Shown one piece after another: positions 45,789-57,314 of a stretch of 64,000 nt of DNA. Source of the DNA: Bacteroidota bacterium. Its GTDB lineage: Bacteria > Bacteroidota > Bacteroidia > Bacteroidales > CAIXZF01. The position numbers were made by a program, and so were the translations under genes. Location: NCBI GenBank assembly GCA_022709385.1, contig JAKLIX010000004.1:1-64000 (forward strand), given 5' to 3'. Every line of letters begins with the position of its first letter. The first letter of the stretch is position 1. The notes under the pieces were generated by a model. The model searched no databases. It was not told where the DNA came from and saw nothing but the letters and a program-made list of their open reading frames with translations.

Positions 45789-46685
45789 TCAGAAAAAGAG
45801 CGGATGAAAATGCCACTGACCCCGGCTGTCGTACTCCAGGGCCGGAAGAGGGAATTTGAATACATCCAACACCTCAAACAACACTTTCAGGGTTTTTGAC
45901 CTGGTTTTTATCTGCCGGAAGCGGATATCGGGACTAATGAAAAACCTTCTGTACCTGGTGTACTCCGGAAGCGGCTTGCCATCGATATGTTGAGGATTAT
46001 CTCTTCCCCCGAGCATACCGCAGGCACCATATCCCAGGGCCAAGCCGGCATATGCAGGAAGCAGGTTTTGATCGCGAAGGAAGAAGGCGGGGCTGCCGCT
46101 GAGCCAGAAAGTCATTCCGTTGTAGTTTTTGATCATTTGCTCATACCATCTGCTGCCAAGCAATTCCGGACGATGTGTAGCCAGAGAATTATCATGGTAG
46201 GATACTTTGAGTACCAGCCTTTGTTCTTTCCAGGCCAGCTGCTGCCCGATGAACAGGGCACTGCCGGCGGTATTGGCTATCATGTCGCCGGATGAAAAAC
46301 CCCAGCCTGAAGAAAAGCCGTCAAGGACCTCCACGGATGCGAGAAAAATCCAGGCACTCCCGCCCCCCAGCCATATGGCAGGCTTTTCCCTGAACCCTGT
46401 TTCGCGTAATGACTTATAAACAAGGTATCCTGCACTGTATGCCGCCACAGCATGCCCTGTTTTATCCATCTGCAGCCATTCCCCGTTATCATTGATCATA
46501 TGAAACGAGGACTGGGGATAATCTTTGTACCAGAGCCCGTATAATCCGGTCATGCCCGCACCGTAGGCTGTAATCAGGGCAGCGCTTATCACCTGCTTAC
46601 CGCGCCTGCCGGTCGTATCAGTCCCGTCCTTGGCCTGAAGCAGGAATGGAAACGTAAGGAAGATAATCAATAATCCTGACTTCAC
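45789..46685 (-). CDS. DUF2279 (YfiM-like) periplasmic/membrane protein
   Basis: 298 residues. Signal peptide or N-terminal anchor MKSGLLIIFLTFPFLLQAK. The DUF2279 pattern is visible as DKTGHAVAAYSAGYL, then VEVLDGFSSGWGFSSGDMIANTAG, with conserved His and Asp in a hydrophobic environment. The C-terminal third has no known motif. Function is unknown for the family. Starts with a 4-base overlap of the phosphohexomutase stop, so it is translationally coupled within the operon. Confidence 0.75.
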   Translation of the reverse strand: MKSGLLIIFLTFPFLLQAKDGTDTTGRRGKQVISAALITAYGAGMTGLYGLWYKDYPQSSFHMINDNGEWLQMDKTGHAVAAYSAGYLVYKSLRETGFREKPAIWLGGGSAWIFLASVEVLDGFSSGWGFSSGDMIANTAGSALFIGQQLAWKEQRLVLKVSYHDNSLATHRPELLGSRWYEQMIKNYNGMTFWLSGSPAFFLRDQNLLPAYAGLALGYGACGMLGGRDNPQHIDGKPLPEYTRYRRFFISPDIRFRQIKTRSKTLKVLFEVLDVFKFPLPALEYDSRGQWHFHPLFF

Positions 46686-48025
46686 GGGATTTCGGTTTCA
46701 AATGGTCGTAAGATGTTTTGAATCAGGTTTGTCTTCTCCTCCAGAAGGTCTCTGCGATCAGCTTCCACCACCAGTCTCAGATAGGGCTCTGTATTGGATG
46801 CCCTGATATTGAACCACCAGTGTGTATAGTCGTAGCGGATTCCGTCGAAATCCATGACTTCCGGCGTCGCATCCGTCCTGCGTATCTGCCTGCACAATTC
46901 GGTGATTGCCCTTTCTTTTCCGGCAATTCTGAAGTTGATCTCTCCCGAATGTGCCCAGGTGGCAATCCTGCTGATACATTCCGAAACCCGGATCCCGGCC
47001 TGATGCATTTGCTGGAACACATTGATGGCATGCATCATACCCAGCAAACCGGAGTCGGAATAGTAGAAATCCCTGAAATAATAATGTCCGGCCAGTTCTC
47101 CGCCATAAATGCCGTCGATCTGTCTGAGTTTCGGACTTGCAAAGGCTCTGCCGACTTTCCAGACAATGACGTTACCTCCCATAGGTTTGAGGTAATCTGC
47201 CACTGATCTTGAAGTCCGGATATCTACCAGTACTTTTCCTTTACAATCCTGAAGAAAGACATGTCCAAGGACGGCAATCACCAGATCGGGGGAGACTGCG
47301 TTGCCCAGTTCGTCCACAAAGGCAACCCGGTCGGCATCTCCGTCGAAGATTATCCCCAGGTCACTTCCGTTCCTGAGGGTTTCCCTGCTCAGTTGTTCTA
47401 AATTCTTTTTGTCCAGCGGATTAGGATCGTGATTTGGAAAATTTCCGTCTGGTTCGAGATTGATATACTTTGCCTGAGAACCTGTAAGTTCTCTGATAAA
47501 AAGTCCGGCCATCCCGTTGGAGCTGTCGATCGTAAGTTTCAGTGCGTGTTCCGGCATGTGTTTCCTGAGATATTCAAAGTATTCGGTGCGGCAGTCAAGG
47601 TCAGTGATCCTTCCTCTGCGATTTCCTGGAACTGGTACCCTGAGAATCATCTGTTCCAGTATTCCGAGCCCGTTTTCCTTTCCCACCGGCATGGCCTGTC
47701 GGCCTGAGATTTTCAATCCGTTGTATTCCCTGCTGTTATGGGATGCGGTGACCTGAACAGAGGCGGCATAATCATATTTTGCGGTTAAATAGTAGATCAT
47801 GGGTGTGGTGGCGAGCCCTGCATAATGGACATTCGCGCCTGCCGTAATGATTCCTTCACACAAGGCCTCACACACTTCAGGAGACGAAAGCCTGCAATCC
47901 CGGCCGACCAGGATCGTACCTGCATTCATCAGTTCAGGGAGGTAAAAACCAATTCTGAAAACATCCTCCGTCAGTAGTTCCCGGCCAAAGATGCCTCTGA
48001 TATCATAAGCTTTGAACGCGCTCAC
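46682..48025 (-). CDS. Phosphomannomutase/phosphoglucomutase
   Basis: 447 residues, cytoplasmic. The phosphoserine loop TASHNSREYNGLKI, the metal-binding loop DGDADR (IFDGDADRVAF), the sugar-binding GELAGHYYFRD and the phosphate-binding C-terminal RASNTEPYLRL are all present. This is a complete alpha-D-phosphohexomutase of the AlgC/ManB type, converting mannose- or glucose-6-phosphate to the 1-phosphate for polysaccharide or glycan precursors. Starts 4 bases after the mltG stop codon. The exact sugar cannot be read from the sequence. Confidence 0.92.
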   Translation of the reverse strand: MSAFKAYDIRGIFGRELLTEDVFRIGFYLPELMNAGTILVGRDCRLSSPEVCEALCEGIITAGANVHYAGLATTPMIYYLTAKYDYAASVQVTASHNSREYNGLKISGRQAMPVGKENGLGILEQMILRVPVPGNRRGRITDLDCRTEYFEYLRKHMPEHALKLTIDSSNGMAGLFIRELTGSQAKYINLEPDGNFPNHDPNPLDKKNLEQLSRETLRNGSDLGIIFDGDADRVAFVDELGNAVSPDLVIAVLGHVFLQDCKGKVLVDIRTSRSVADYLKPMGGNVIVWKVGRAFASPKLRQIDGIYGGELAGHYYFRDFYYSDSGLLGMMHAINVFQQMHQAGIRVSECISRIATWAHSGEINFRIAGKERAITELCRQIRRTDATPEVMDFDGIRYDYTHWWFNIRASNTEPYLRLVVEADRRDLLEEKTNLIQNILRPFETEIP

Positions 48026-48029
48026 CGGA

Positions 48030-49100
48030 TCATCTTTTGATATTTAACTTATTGAGGGCACTATGGTAAGCTTTTGCGTATCTCATATGCTGGCTAAGGG
48101 ATGTTGAGAACACATGGTAGCCCGACAAGTCATCCCTGGCACAGAAAAACAGGTAGTTATGCTGCGCAGCGTTAAGCACTGCATCAATGGAAGCAATGGA
48201 TGGCATGTTGATGGGGCCGGGGGGAAGACCTTGGTGGCGGTAAGTATTGTAAGGAGATTCAAGAAGTTTGTCTCTGGACAGGACCCGCTGAATATCAAAG
48301 TTTCCCATTGCGAATTTCAATGTGGGATCCGCTTCAAGCCGCATCCCGAGGCGCAGGCGGTTCAGATAAACGCCTGCGATCGCGGGTTTCTCTTCGTTTT
48401 TTTGTGTTTCTGCCTCGACGATGGAAGCAAGGATGCTGACCTCTATCCGGCTCAGGTTTTTCTGACGGGCTGCTTCGGTTCGTTTTTCGTTCCAGAACTG
48501 AAGGTATTCGGCGGTTAGCCTTTTGATCAGGCGCTCAGGCGAAACATTCCAGTACACCTCATAAGTATTGGGAATAAACAAGGCCGGAAGACTTTCCCTT
48601 GTAAAGGGCTCGGCTGTTTCCGGCTGTGCGTTGCGCATGGCCTGCAACAGTGAAACAGAGTCGGCCTCCAGCTGTCTTGCCATCTTGCCGGCCAGTTGCG
48701 GCAAAGTCCTGGTATTGTTGAAAGTGAGCTTTAGCGGTTCCTGAGCGCCGGAACGGAGCATGTTCACGAGTGTCAGGTTGTTCATGCCGTTAGTGATCCG
48801 GTACCGGCCGGGTTTAATGTTTGAAGGATATTGCTTTTTTTCAGCCACCCAGGCAAAGGACCTGGGATTTTTTATCCATGATTGCACCAGCAGGCTGTCC
48901 AATACCTGTTCGAAACCTGAACCCGTAGCAATATATAAATAGGTATCTTTTCCCGGCACCCGGGTATTCGGATGGAAGGTATACCATAAATACTTGCCTG
49001 TCAATATGATAAGCAGTACAATGAGGGCAGCAGCCATCCAGGCCGTCCATTTGATCCATCGGTAACGGCCGCTTGCTGTTTTCTGGGTTTCAGTTGTCAT
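48030..49100 (-). CDS. mltG: Endolytic murein transglycosylase MltG
   Basis: 356 residues from the ATG at 49100, chosen because it overlaps the GNAT stop in ATGA; the longer frame runs through that gene. One membrane helix at about residues 21-42 (AWMAAALIVLLIILTGKYLW) is followed by a YceG domain with IKPGRYRI, LFIPNTYEVYW and the catalytic-Glu region ILASIVEAETQKNEEKPAIAGVYLNRL, then LESPYNTYRHQGLPPGPINMPS. Cuts nascent glycan strands at the inner membrane. Its neighbours (dapF, phosphohexomutase) point to an envelope operon. Confidence 0.93.
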   Translation of the reverse strand: MTTETQKTASGRYRWIKWTAWMAAALIVLLIILTGKYLWYTFHPNTRVPGKDTYLYIATGSGFEQVLDSLLVQSWIKNPRSFAWVAEKKQYPSNIKPGRYRITNGMNNLTLVNMLRSGAQEPLKLTFNNTRTLPQLAGKMARQLEADSVSLLQAMRNAQPETAEPFTRESLPALFIPNTYEVYWNVSPERLIKRLTAEYLQFWNEKRTEAARQKNLSRIEVSILASIVEAETQKNEEKPAIAGVYLNRLRLGMRLEADPTLKFAMGNFDIQRVLSRDKLLESPYNTYRHQGLPPGPINMPSIASIDAVLNAAQHNYLFFCARDDLSGYHVFSTSLSQHMRYAKAYHSALNKLNIKR

Positions 49101-49627
49101 ACAGGGGTGACAGGATTGATGAGTTGCAGCATGTGTTCGTCTTTCCACCTTCCGGCGGTCCTGTGCCATTGTTTTTTGGTTCCGCAGATGATAAAACCTG
49201 CATTTAAAAACAGTTTCATGCTAACCTTATTGTCTTCAAGGATATTACAATACAACTGATGAAGCTGCAGCATCTCAAAGGCATATGAAATCAACAATGA
49301 CAGGGCCTCCCGGCCATATCCCCGCTGCCGGTGGGATTTTACCAGAAGGATCCCGACCCCGGCCCGCCGGTGCAATGGATCGTAATCAAACAGGTCTATG
49401 GTACCGATGGGGGTTACTGTTTCCCCTTTGTGCATGATGATCAGTCGCAGTTGCTTATCCGCATGGATATCATTCCTCGCATTGAATACATATTGTTCAA
49501 GGGTGAATTTTGAAACCGGTGCCACAATGTTGCTGAGGTGCCAAAGGGCTGGATCATTTTCCCACTCGTAAAGCAGATCCACATCTGCAGGTTCCATTGC
49601 CCTGAGATATATATTTTCCCCTTTCAT
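49097..49627 (-). CDS. GNAT-family N-acetyltransferase
   Basis: 176 residues. GNAT fold with the acetyl-CoA loop KSHRQRGYGREALSLLI (Q/RxxGxG/A type) and ILEDNKVSMKLFLNAGF, typical of RimJ/SpeG-like acetyltransferases. Target unknown. Both ends overlap neighbours by four bases (dapF upstream, mltG downstream). Confidence 0.85.
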   Translation of the reverse strand: MKGENIYLRAMEPADVDLLYEWENDPALWHLSNIVAPVSKFTLEQYVFNARNDIHADKQLRLIIMHKGETVTPIGTIDLFDYDPLHRRAGVGILLVKSHRQRGYGREALSLLISYAFEMLQLHQLYCNILEDNKVSMKLFLNAGFIICGTKKQWHRTAGRWKDEHMLQLINPVTPV

Positions 49628-50439
49628 ACCGGCAGGATCACGTTACCCCGGAAAACTCTGACTGCAGGACCTTCGAGCCAGACATCCGTAAAACCATTTG
49701 CTGTTCTTCTGAAATAGACGCTGAGCTGACCGCCCAGGGTCTGTACCGTGAGCGGCGACTGAAGGTGGCTGTGCAGAAAAGCTGCTGAAAGTGCGGAGGC
49801 AGTTACACCGGTACCACAGGATAGGGTTTCATCCTCCACACCCCTCTCATACGTTCTTACAAAAAGGGATTGTGCAGTAAGGGAAACAAAATTCACATTG
49901 ATCCCTTTCTCTGCAAATGGCGGACTAAAGCGTATTTCAGCACCCAGTTCCTTAACATCCAGCCCTGAAAGCTGGCCGGGGAAGCTTACATAATGCGGTG
50001 AGCCCGTATCTAATATTGTATAATTGTTATATACTTGAATACCAGTTACATCGGGCATATTGAGCGTAACCAAAGAGGTATCTCCCGAAAATTCAAGGAT
50101 ACGGGCTTTATGGGTACGGTTCAGTGCATTGAAATGAAGTTCTTTTCCTGCAATACCGTGCAGGCAGGCATACCAGGCGATACATCTTCCGCCGTTGCCG
50201 CAGAGCGTGCTTTCATTCCCGTCTGCATTGAAGTACCGCATGGAAAAGTCGGCAACGGAACTGGCTTCAAGAAGGATCAGGCCATCCGCACCAATACCCA
50301 TTTTCCTGTCGCACAAATACTTAATTTCAGCTGGCCGCAGTTTTTTCGGAAGACTGCTTTCTTCAAGGATAATAAAATCATTGCCGCATCCCTGAAATTT
50401 TTCAAAATGGCATTCAGCCGTCTGAGTCGGTGGCATCAC
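49624..50439 (-). CDS. dapF: Diaminopimelate epimerase
   Basis: 271 residues. Both catalytic cysteines are in place: STLCGNGGRCIAW and DETLSCGTGVTAS. FEKFQGCGNDFIILE near the N-terminus and TGSPHYVSF are also typical. Converts LL- to meso-diaminopimelate for lysine and peptidoglycan synthesis. Four-base overlaps with both neighbours show coupling in the envelope operon. Confidence 0.95.
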   Translation of the reverse strand: MMPPTQTAECHFEKFQGCGNDFIILEESSLPKKLRPAEIKYLCDRKMGIGADGLILLEASSVADFSMRYFNADGNESTLCGNGGRCIAWYACLHGIAGKELHFNALNRTHKARILEFSGDTSLVTLNMPDVTGIQVYNNYTILDTGSPHYVSFPGQLSGLDVKELGAEIRFSPPFAEKGINVNFVSLTAQSLFVRTYERGVEDETLSCGTGVTASALSAAFLHSHLQSPLTVQTLGGQLSVYFRRTANGFTDVWLEGPAVRVFRGNVILPV

Positions 50440-51248
50440 TGGTTTTGTTTGGAATTGGATAGCGGTTGGAACTGGTCTCCTGCCACCAGGTTAAAGGTGT
50501 TGTTTTTATAATGGAGGAGTATTTTATGGTTGACAAGCTCCAGTGAGATCTGATCTGGATCAAAGTTACCGAAGAGGATGATTTTATTGTTGGACATTTT
50601 GTAACCGGTATAATTGACAGGTGATTTCCAGAATTCTATCCGCATGATGTTGGGAGCCTGCCGGAAAGTACGAACGTTATTCGTCAGGATGGAATCAAGT
50701 TTTCCCGGATTTCTGAGAGAGTCACGCGACCCGGCGATCCTGTATGAGCGTGAAAGAAGGAAACGGTCGCGGCGGACTTCGATATCAGGTTCACCCTGCT
50801 TCATGCTTCCCTGCGTTGTGGACGTATCGGATTCAAGACTGTCATTTTTAGATGAACTTCTTTTCCGGTTTGATACATTTATAAGGGTATCATAACCGGC
50901 TTCAGTCTCGATATAATACTCCATACCTTGTCCGGCAAGATAATAGCTGAGACTGTCAGCATCCATCATGAGCAAGGAGTCGAGGCGGGCATCGGAGGTG
51001 TCATTCCGGCGGGATTCCAGCTGGTTTTTCGGGTCTGCGTGCATTCCGGATTTGGTATCGTTTTCTGTCAATGTCAAAACGTCAGTTTTGCTGTCAAAGA
51101 TCCCACTGATGAAATGGCCGATTTTGTGAAAGGAGATCCAGTCTTTCCTGAGAAAGTTGTTTTGCCACCAGAGAAAGCTGGCTGCAATGATCAGCCCGAA
51201 GAACACTCCCAGCAGAAGATAACCTGTCTTTTCTTTTTTGGAGGCCAT
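50436..51248 (-). CDS. Single-pass membrane protein of unknown function
   Basis: 270 residues. One N-terminal membrane helix (YLLLGVFFGLIIAASFLWW, residues of about 10-28), then a low-complexity, Ser/Asp-rich region and a C-terminal globular part (PNIMRIEFWKSPVNYTGYKMSNNKIILFG ... DQISLELVNHKILLHYKNNTFNLV). No family is recognised. First gene of the dapF-mltG run; its stop overlaps the dapF start by four bases. Probably a Bacteroidota envelope protein with the globular part in the periplasm. Confidence 0.7.
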   Translation of the reverse strand: MASKKEKTGYLLLGVFFGLIIAASFLWWQNNFLRKDWISFHKIGHFISGIFDSKTDVLTLTENDTKSGMHADPKNQLESRRNDTSDARLDSLLMMDADSLSYYLAGQGMEYYIETEAGYDTLINVSNRKRSSSKNDSLESDTSTTQGSMKQGEPDIEVRRDRFLLSRSYRIAGSRDSLRNPGKLDSILTNNVRTFRQAPNIMRIEFWKSPVNYTGYKMSNNKIILFGNFDPDQISLELVNHKILLHYKNNTFNLVAGDQFQPLSNSKQNQ

Positions 51249-51428
51249 GCCGCAGTTTCTCTATTAACAAATCTTAACCGGATTGGTTATACTATTGGAG
51301 ATTCGACTCCGTTACGTCAGGGTTGCTTAATCGGGCAAAAAAAGTTAAGAAAGGCATAATTCTTGCTAAAACGGCAACAAAATTCCGAAAAATAATGTTA
51401 GTTGAACACCCTGAAAGATAGATCGATT

Positions 51429-52865
51429 ATGAAAAGGTTTGTTTTTCTTCTTTTCGTGGCATTTTTAGGCGGTCTGGCAGCCATAGCAGTGGTTCGCTGG
51501 ACAGATGGCAAAAAAGAGAGCCGGCACTTCAGGCTTGAGACAGCACCTGCAAGGCCTGTATCTTCCCTTACTGCGGGAGTCAACGGGCCGGATTTTGTTG
51601 GTGCGGCTGATAAAACCATCCATGCTGTGGTGCATATCAAGACTGAGTACCAGCAAAAGTCCTCCATTTATGATTTCTTCTTCCGGGATTTCTTTGAGAT
51701 TAACCCCCAGGGCAGGGGAAGACCTTATGTGGCTACCGGGAGTGGTGTCATTATTTCGCCCGACGGGTATATCGTAACCAATAACCACGTGGTGCAGGAT
51801 GCCGATTACATTGAGGTAACCCTGAACGACCGGAGAACTTTTGAAGCAAAGCTCATCGGGAATGATCCTTCCACCGACATTGCACTGATAAAAGTTGAAG
51901 AAAAGGATCTGCCTTACCTGGTTTTCGGAAATTCAGATATGGTAAAAGTGGGGGAGTGGGTGCTGGCGGTGGGTAATCCTTTTAACCTTACGTCCACAGT
52001 CACAGCCGGGATCGTGAGTGCCAAGGCAAGGAATATCAACATCCTGGGTGATAAATCGGCCATAGAGTCTTTCATTCAGACCGATGCCGCCGTTAATCCC
52101 GGTAACAGCGGGGGAGCCCTGGTCAATACCATGGGCGACCTGATCGGGATCAATGCAGCCATTGCATCCAATACCGGTTCTTATACGGGTTATTCTTTCG
52201 CCATTCCTTCCAATCTTGCAAGGAAAGTGGTTGAGGATCTGCGTGATTACGGAGCCACACAGCGCGGGTATCTTGGAATCAATCCGGCAGATGTGACCAG
52301 CGAACTTGCCAGGGAAAAGGGTATCAGCGATGTGAAGGGTGTTTATGTTTACCGCCTTGTTGAGCAAGGCTCGGCCAGTGAGGCCGGACTCGAGCAGGGG
52401 GATATCATCCTTTCTATCAACGACATTCCTGTGAACAGCATCTCTGAAATGAATGAGATTGTGGGCCAGTACCGGCCCGGGGATAAAGTGAAGGTGGGGT
52501 ATGAAAGAAAGGGGAAATCACATACTGCCGTGCTTACCCTCCGGAATAAGGATGGTTCGTTTGCGCTGGTCAAGCGCATGGAGGTGGATATAGTCCAACA
52601 GCTGGGTGCCAGTTTTTCAGATTTGAACCAGACGGAAAAAAGCCGCCTGAGAATTGAACACGGTGTGAAAGTCAGTGAGTTGACTGATGGACTGCTGTCA
52701 AGAGCCGGTATCAGGAATAATTTTATCATCATGTATATTGATAAAAACAAAGTCAGGGAGACATCCGACATCGAGAAAATCATGTCTGGTAAAAAGGGTG
52801 GCGTATTGCTTGAGGGCATTTACCCGAACCGGATGAGGGCATATTATCTTGTGGTGTTGAAATAA
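51429..52865 (+). CDS. Trypsin-like periplasmic serine protease, Do/DegQ family (HtrA)
   Basis: 478 residues from the ATG at 51429; the longer frame starts with TTG. N-terminal signal/anchor FVFLLFVAFLGGLAAIAVV. Catalytic triad His120 (TNNHVVQD), Asp150 (STDIALIKV) and Ser227 (NPGNSGGALVN). One clear PDZ domain (GYLGINPADVTSELA ... GDIILSINDIPVNS) is followed by a weaker C-terminal PDZ-like domain. Degrades or refolds misfolded envelope proteins. Divergent from the dapF operon; no clear TAnnTTTG element upstream. Confidence 0.92.
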   Translation: MKRFVFLLFVAFLGGLAAIAVVRWTDGKKESRHFRLETAPARPVSSLTAGVNGPDFVGAADKTIHAVVHIKTEYQQKSSIYDFFFRDFFEINPQGRGRPYVATGSGVIISPDGYIVTNNHVVQDADYIEVTLNDRRTFEAKLIGNDPSTDIALIKVEEKDLPYLVFGNSDMVKVGEWVLAVGNPFNLTSTVTAGIVSAKARNINILGDKSAIESFIQTDAAVNPGNSGGALVNTMGDLIGINAAIASNTGSYTGYSFAIPSNLARKVVEDLRDYGATQRGYLGINPADVTSELAREKGISDVKGVYVYRLVEQGSASEAGLEQGDIILSINDIPVNSISEMNEIVGQYRPGDKVKVGYERKGKSHTAVLTLRNKDGSFALVKRMEVDIVQQLGASFSDLNQTEKSRLRIEHGVKVSELTDGLLSRAGIRNNFIIMYIDKNKVRETSDIEKIMSGKKGGVLLEGIYPNRMRAYYLVVLK

Positions 52866-52994
52866 TTTCCGGTTTTGTTTAAAAGATTTGAAATTATACA
52901 GAGAGGACAGGGGATAAATGCCGTATATTAGCAAACCGGAGATAAGTATTAAGTTATTATTATTCAATAAGATAGGGAAAGGGTAGGGGTAGAA

Positions 52995-53861
52995 ATGAGA
53001 CAACTGAAGATTACCAAATCCATTACTAACAGGGAAACAGCATCCCTCGACAAATACTTACAGGAAATTGGAAAGGAAGAACTGATTTCTGCAGAGGAGG
53101 AGGTTGAACTTGCCCGGAGAATCAAGGCAGGCGACCAGATCGCTCTTGAGAAACTTACCAAAGCCAATTTACGGTTTGTTGTGTCTGTTGCCAAGCAGTA
53201 TCAGAACCAGGGCCTCAGCCTTCCCGACCTCATCAATGAGGGCAACCTGGGCTTGATCAAAGCTGCCAAACGTTTCGACGAAACCAGGGGTTTCAAATTC
53301 ATTTCCTACGCAGTATGGTGGATAAGGCAGTCCATTCTCCAGGCCCTTGCCGAACAGTCGCGCATTGTGAGACTTCCCCTGAACCAGGTTGGGTCAATCA
53401 ACAAGATATCCAAGGAATCTTCCAGGCTGGAACAGCGGCTGGAAAGGCCTCCTTCGGCAGATGAGCTGGCAGAATCGCTTGATATCCCTGCAGATAAAAT
53501 ATCCACGGCAATGAAGATTTCCACCCGCTTCATTTCTATGGATGCTCCCGTTTCTTCCGATGAAGACACCAAGTTCATCGACCTGTTTGTGAATGACGAT
53601 ACTCCTGTCACCGACGCCGGGCTGCTCAGGGAGTCCCTTGGCAGGGAAATACAACGGTCGCTCGCCACCCTCAGTGAAAAAGAAAGGGATGTCATCAACC
53701 TGTATTATGGCATCGGAATGAACCATGGACTTACGCTGGAAGAAATAGGCGCCAAGTTCGACCTCACCAGGGAAAGGGTCCGGCAAATCAAGGAAAAAGC
53801 CATCCGCAGGCTGAAACATAATTCGCGCAGCAGGTTGCTTAAAGCATACCTGGGTCAGTAA
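52995..53861 (+). CDS. rpoD: Primary sigma factor RpoD/SigA
   Basis: 288 residues, the short form usual in Bacteroidota, without region 1.1. Regions 1.2 ([25 protein letters not shown]), 2 ([37 protein letters not shown] and [16 protein letters not shown]), 3, and 4 ([30 protein letters not shown]) are all complete. This sigma recognises the TTTG/TAnnTTTG promoters found throughout the window. No obvious such promoter precedes it; TATATTAG at 52924 is a poor match. Confidence 0.96.
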   Translation: MRQLKITKSITNRETASLDKYLQEIGKEELISAEEEVELARRIKAGDQIALEKLTKANLRFVVSVAKQYQNQGLSLPDLINEGNLGLIKAAKRFDETRGFKFISYAVWWIRQSILQALAEQSRIVRLPLNQVGSINKISKESSRLEQRLERPPSADELAESLDIPADKISTAMKISTRFISMDAPVSSDEDTKFIDLFVNDDTPVTDAGLLRESLGREIQRSLATLSEKERDVINLYYGIGMNHGLTLEEIGAKFDLTRERVRQIKEKAIRRLKHNSRSRLLKAYLGQ

Positions 53862-54032
53862 ATTCATTGTTTTTCGCTCACTGGACTTCCTGCGGACTCG
53901 TCAGTGATCCGTGAAGTGAATGTCTATTATGTTGGAATAAAGAAGAATACAAATCCTTGTCTACGTATGGGGCTTGTCTGCAGCTTATCATTTTTTGTTT
54001 GAATGATGGGCTTCTACATTCCGGAAAATACG

Positions 54033-54040
54033 TATTTTTG
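54033..54040 (+). promoter_or_regulatory. Bacteroidota -7 promoter element (TATTTTTG)
   Basis: TAnnTTTG match 42 bases before the ATG at 54083. It lies downstream of the longer reading frame's first codons and so supports the inner start of the GAPDH gene. Confidence 0.5.
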
Positions 54041-54082
54041 GAAGCTGTTTCCAGACAATATCCACAATATTACATTTGCTCT

Positions 54083-57240
<3,158 letters not shown>

Positions 57241-57256
57241 GGAGTTCCTGCGATCC

Positions 57257-57287
57257 ATTGCCACTTATAAGCGGACTCGTATCTTTG
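57257..57287 (+). promoter_or_regulatory. Bacteroidota promoter (ATTG-N19-TATCTTTG) for yidC
   Basis: -33-like ATTG at 57257-57260 and -7 TATCTTTG at 57280-57287. The yidC ATG follows after 27 bases. Confidence 0.6.
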
Positions 57288-57314
57288 CACTCCTTTTAGC
57301 TCAAAACAAACCAT

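Noticed and set aside
53862..54000. Inverted repeat TCACTG/CAGTGA after rpoD as a terminator or operator
   Set aside because: Six-base arms with an 18-base loop and no T-run; expected by chance at this length.
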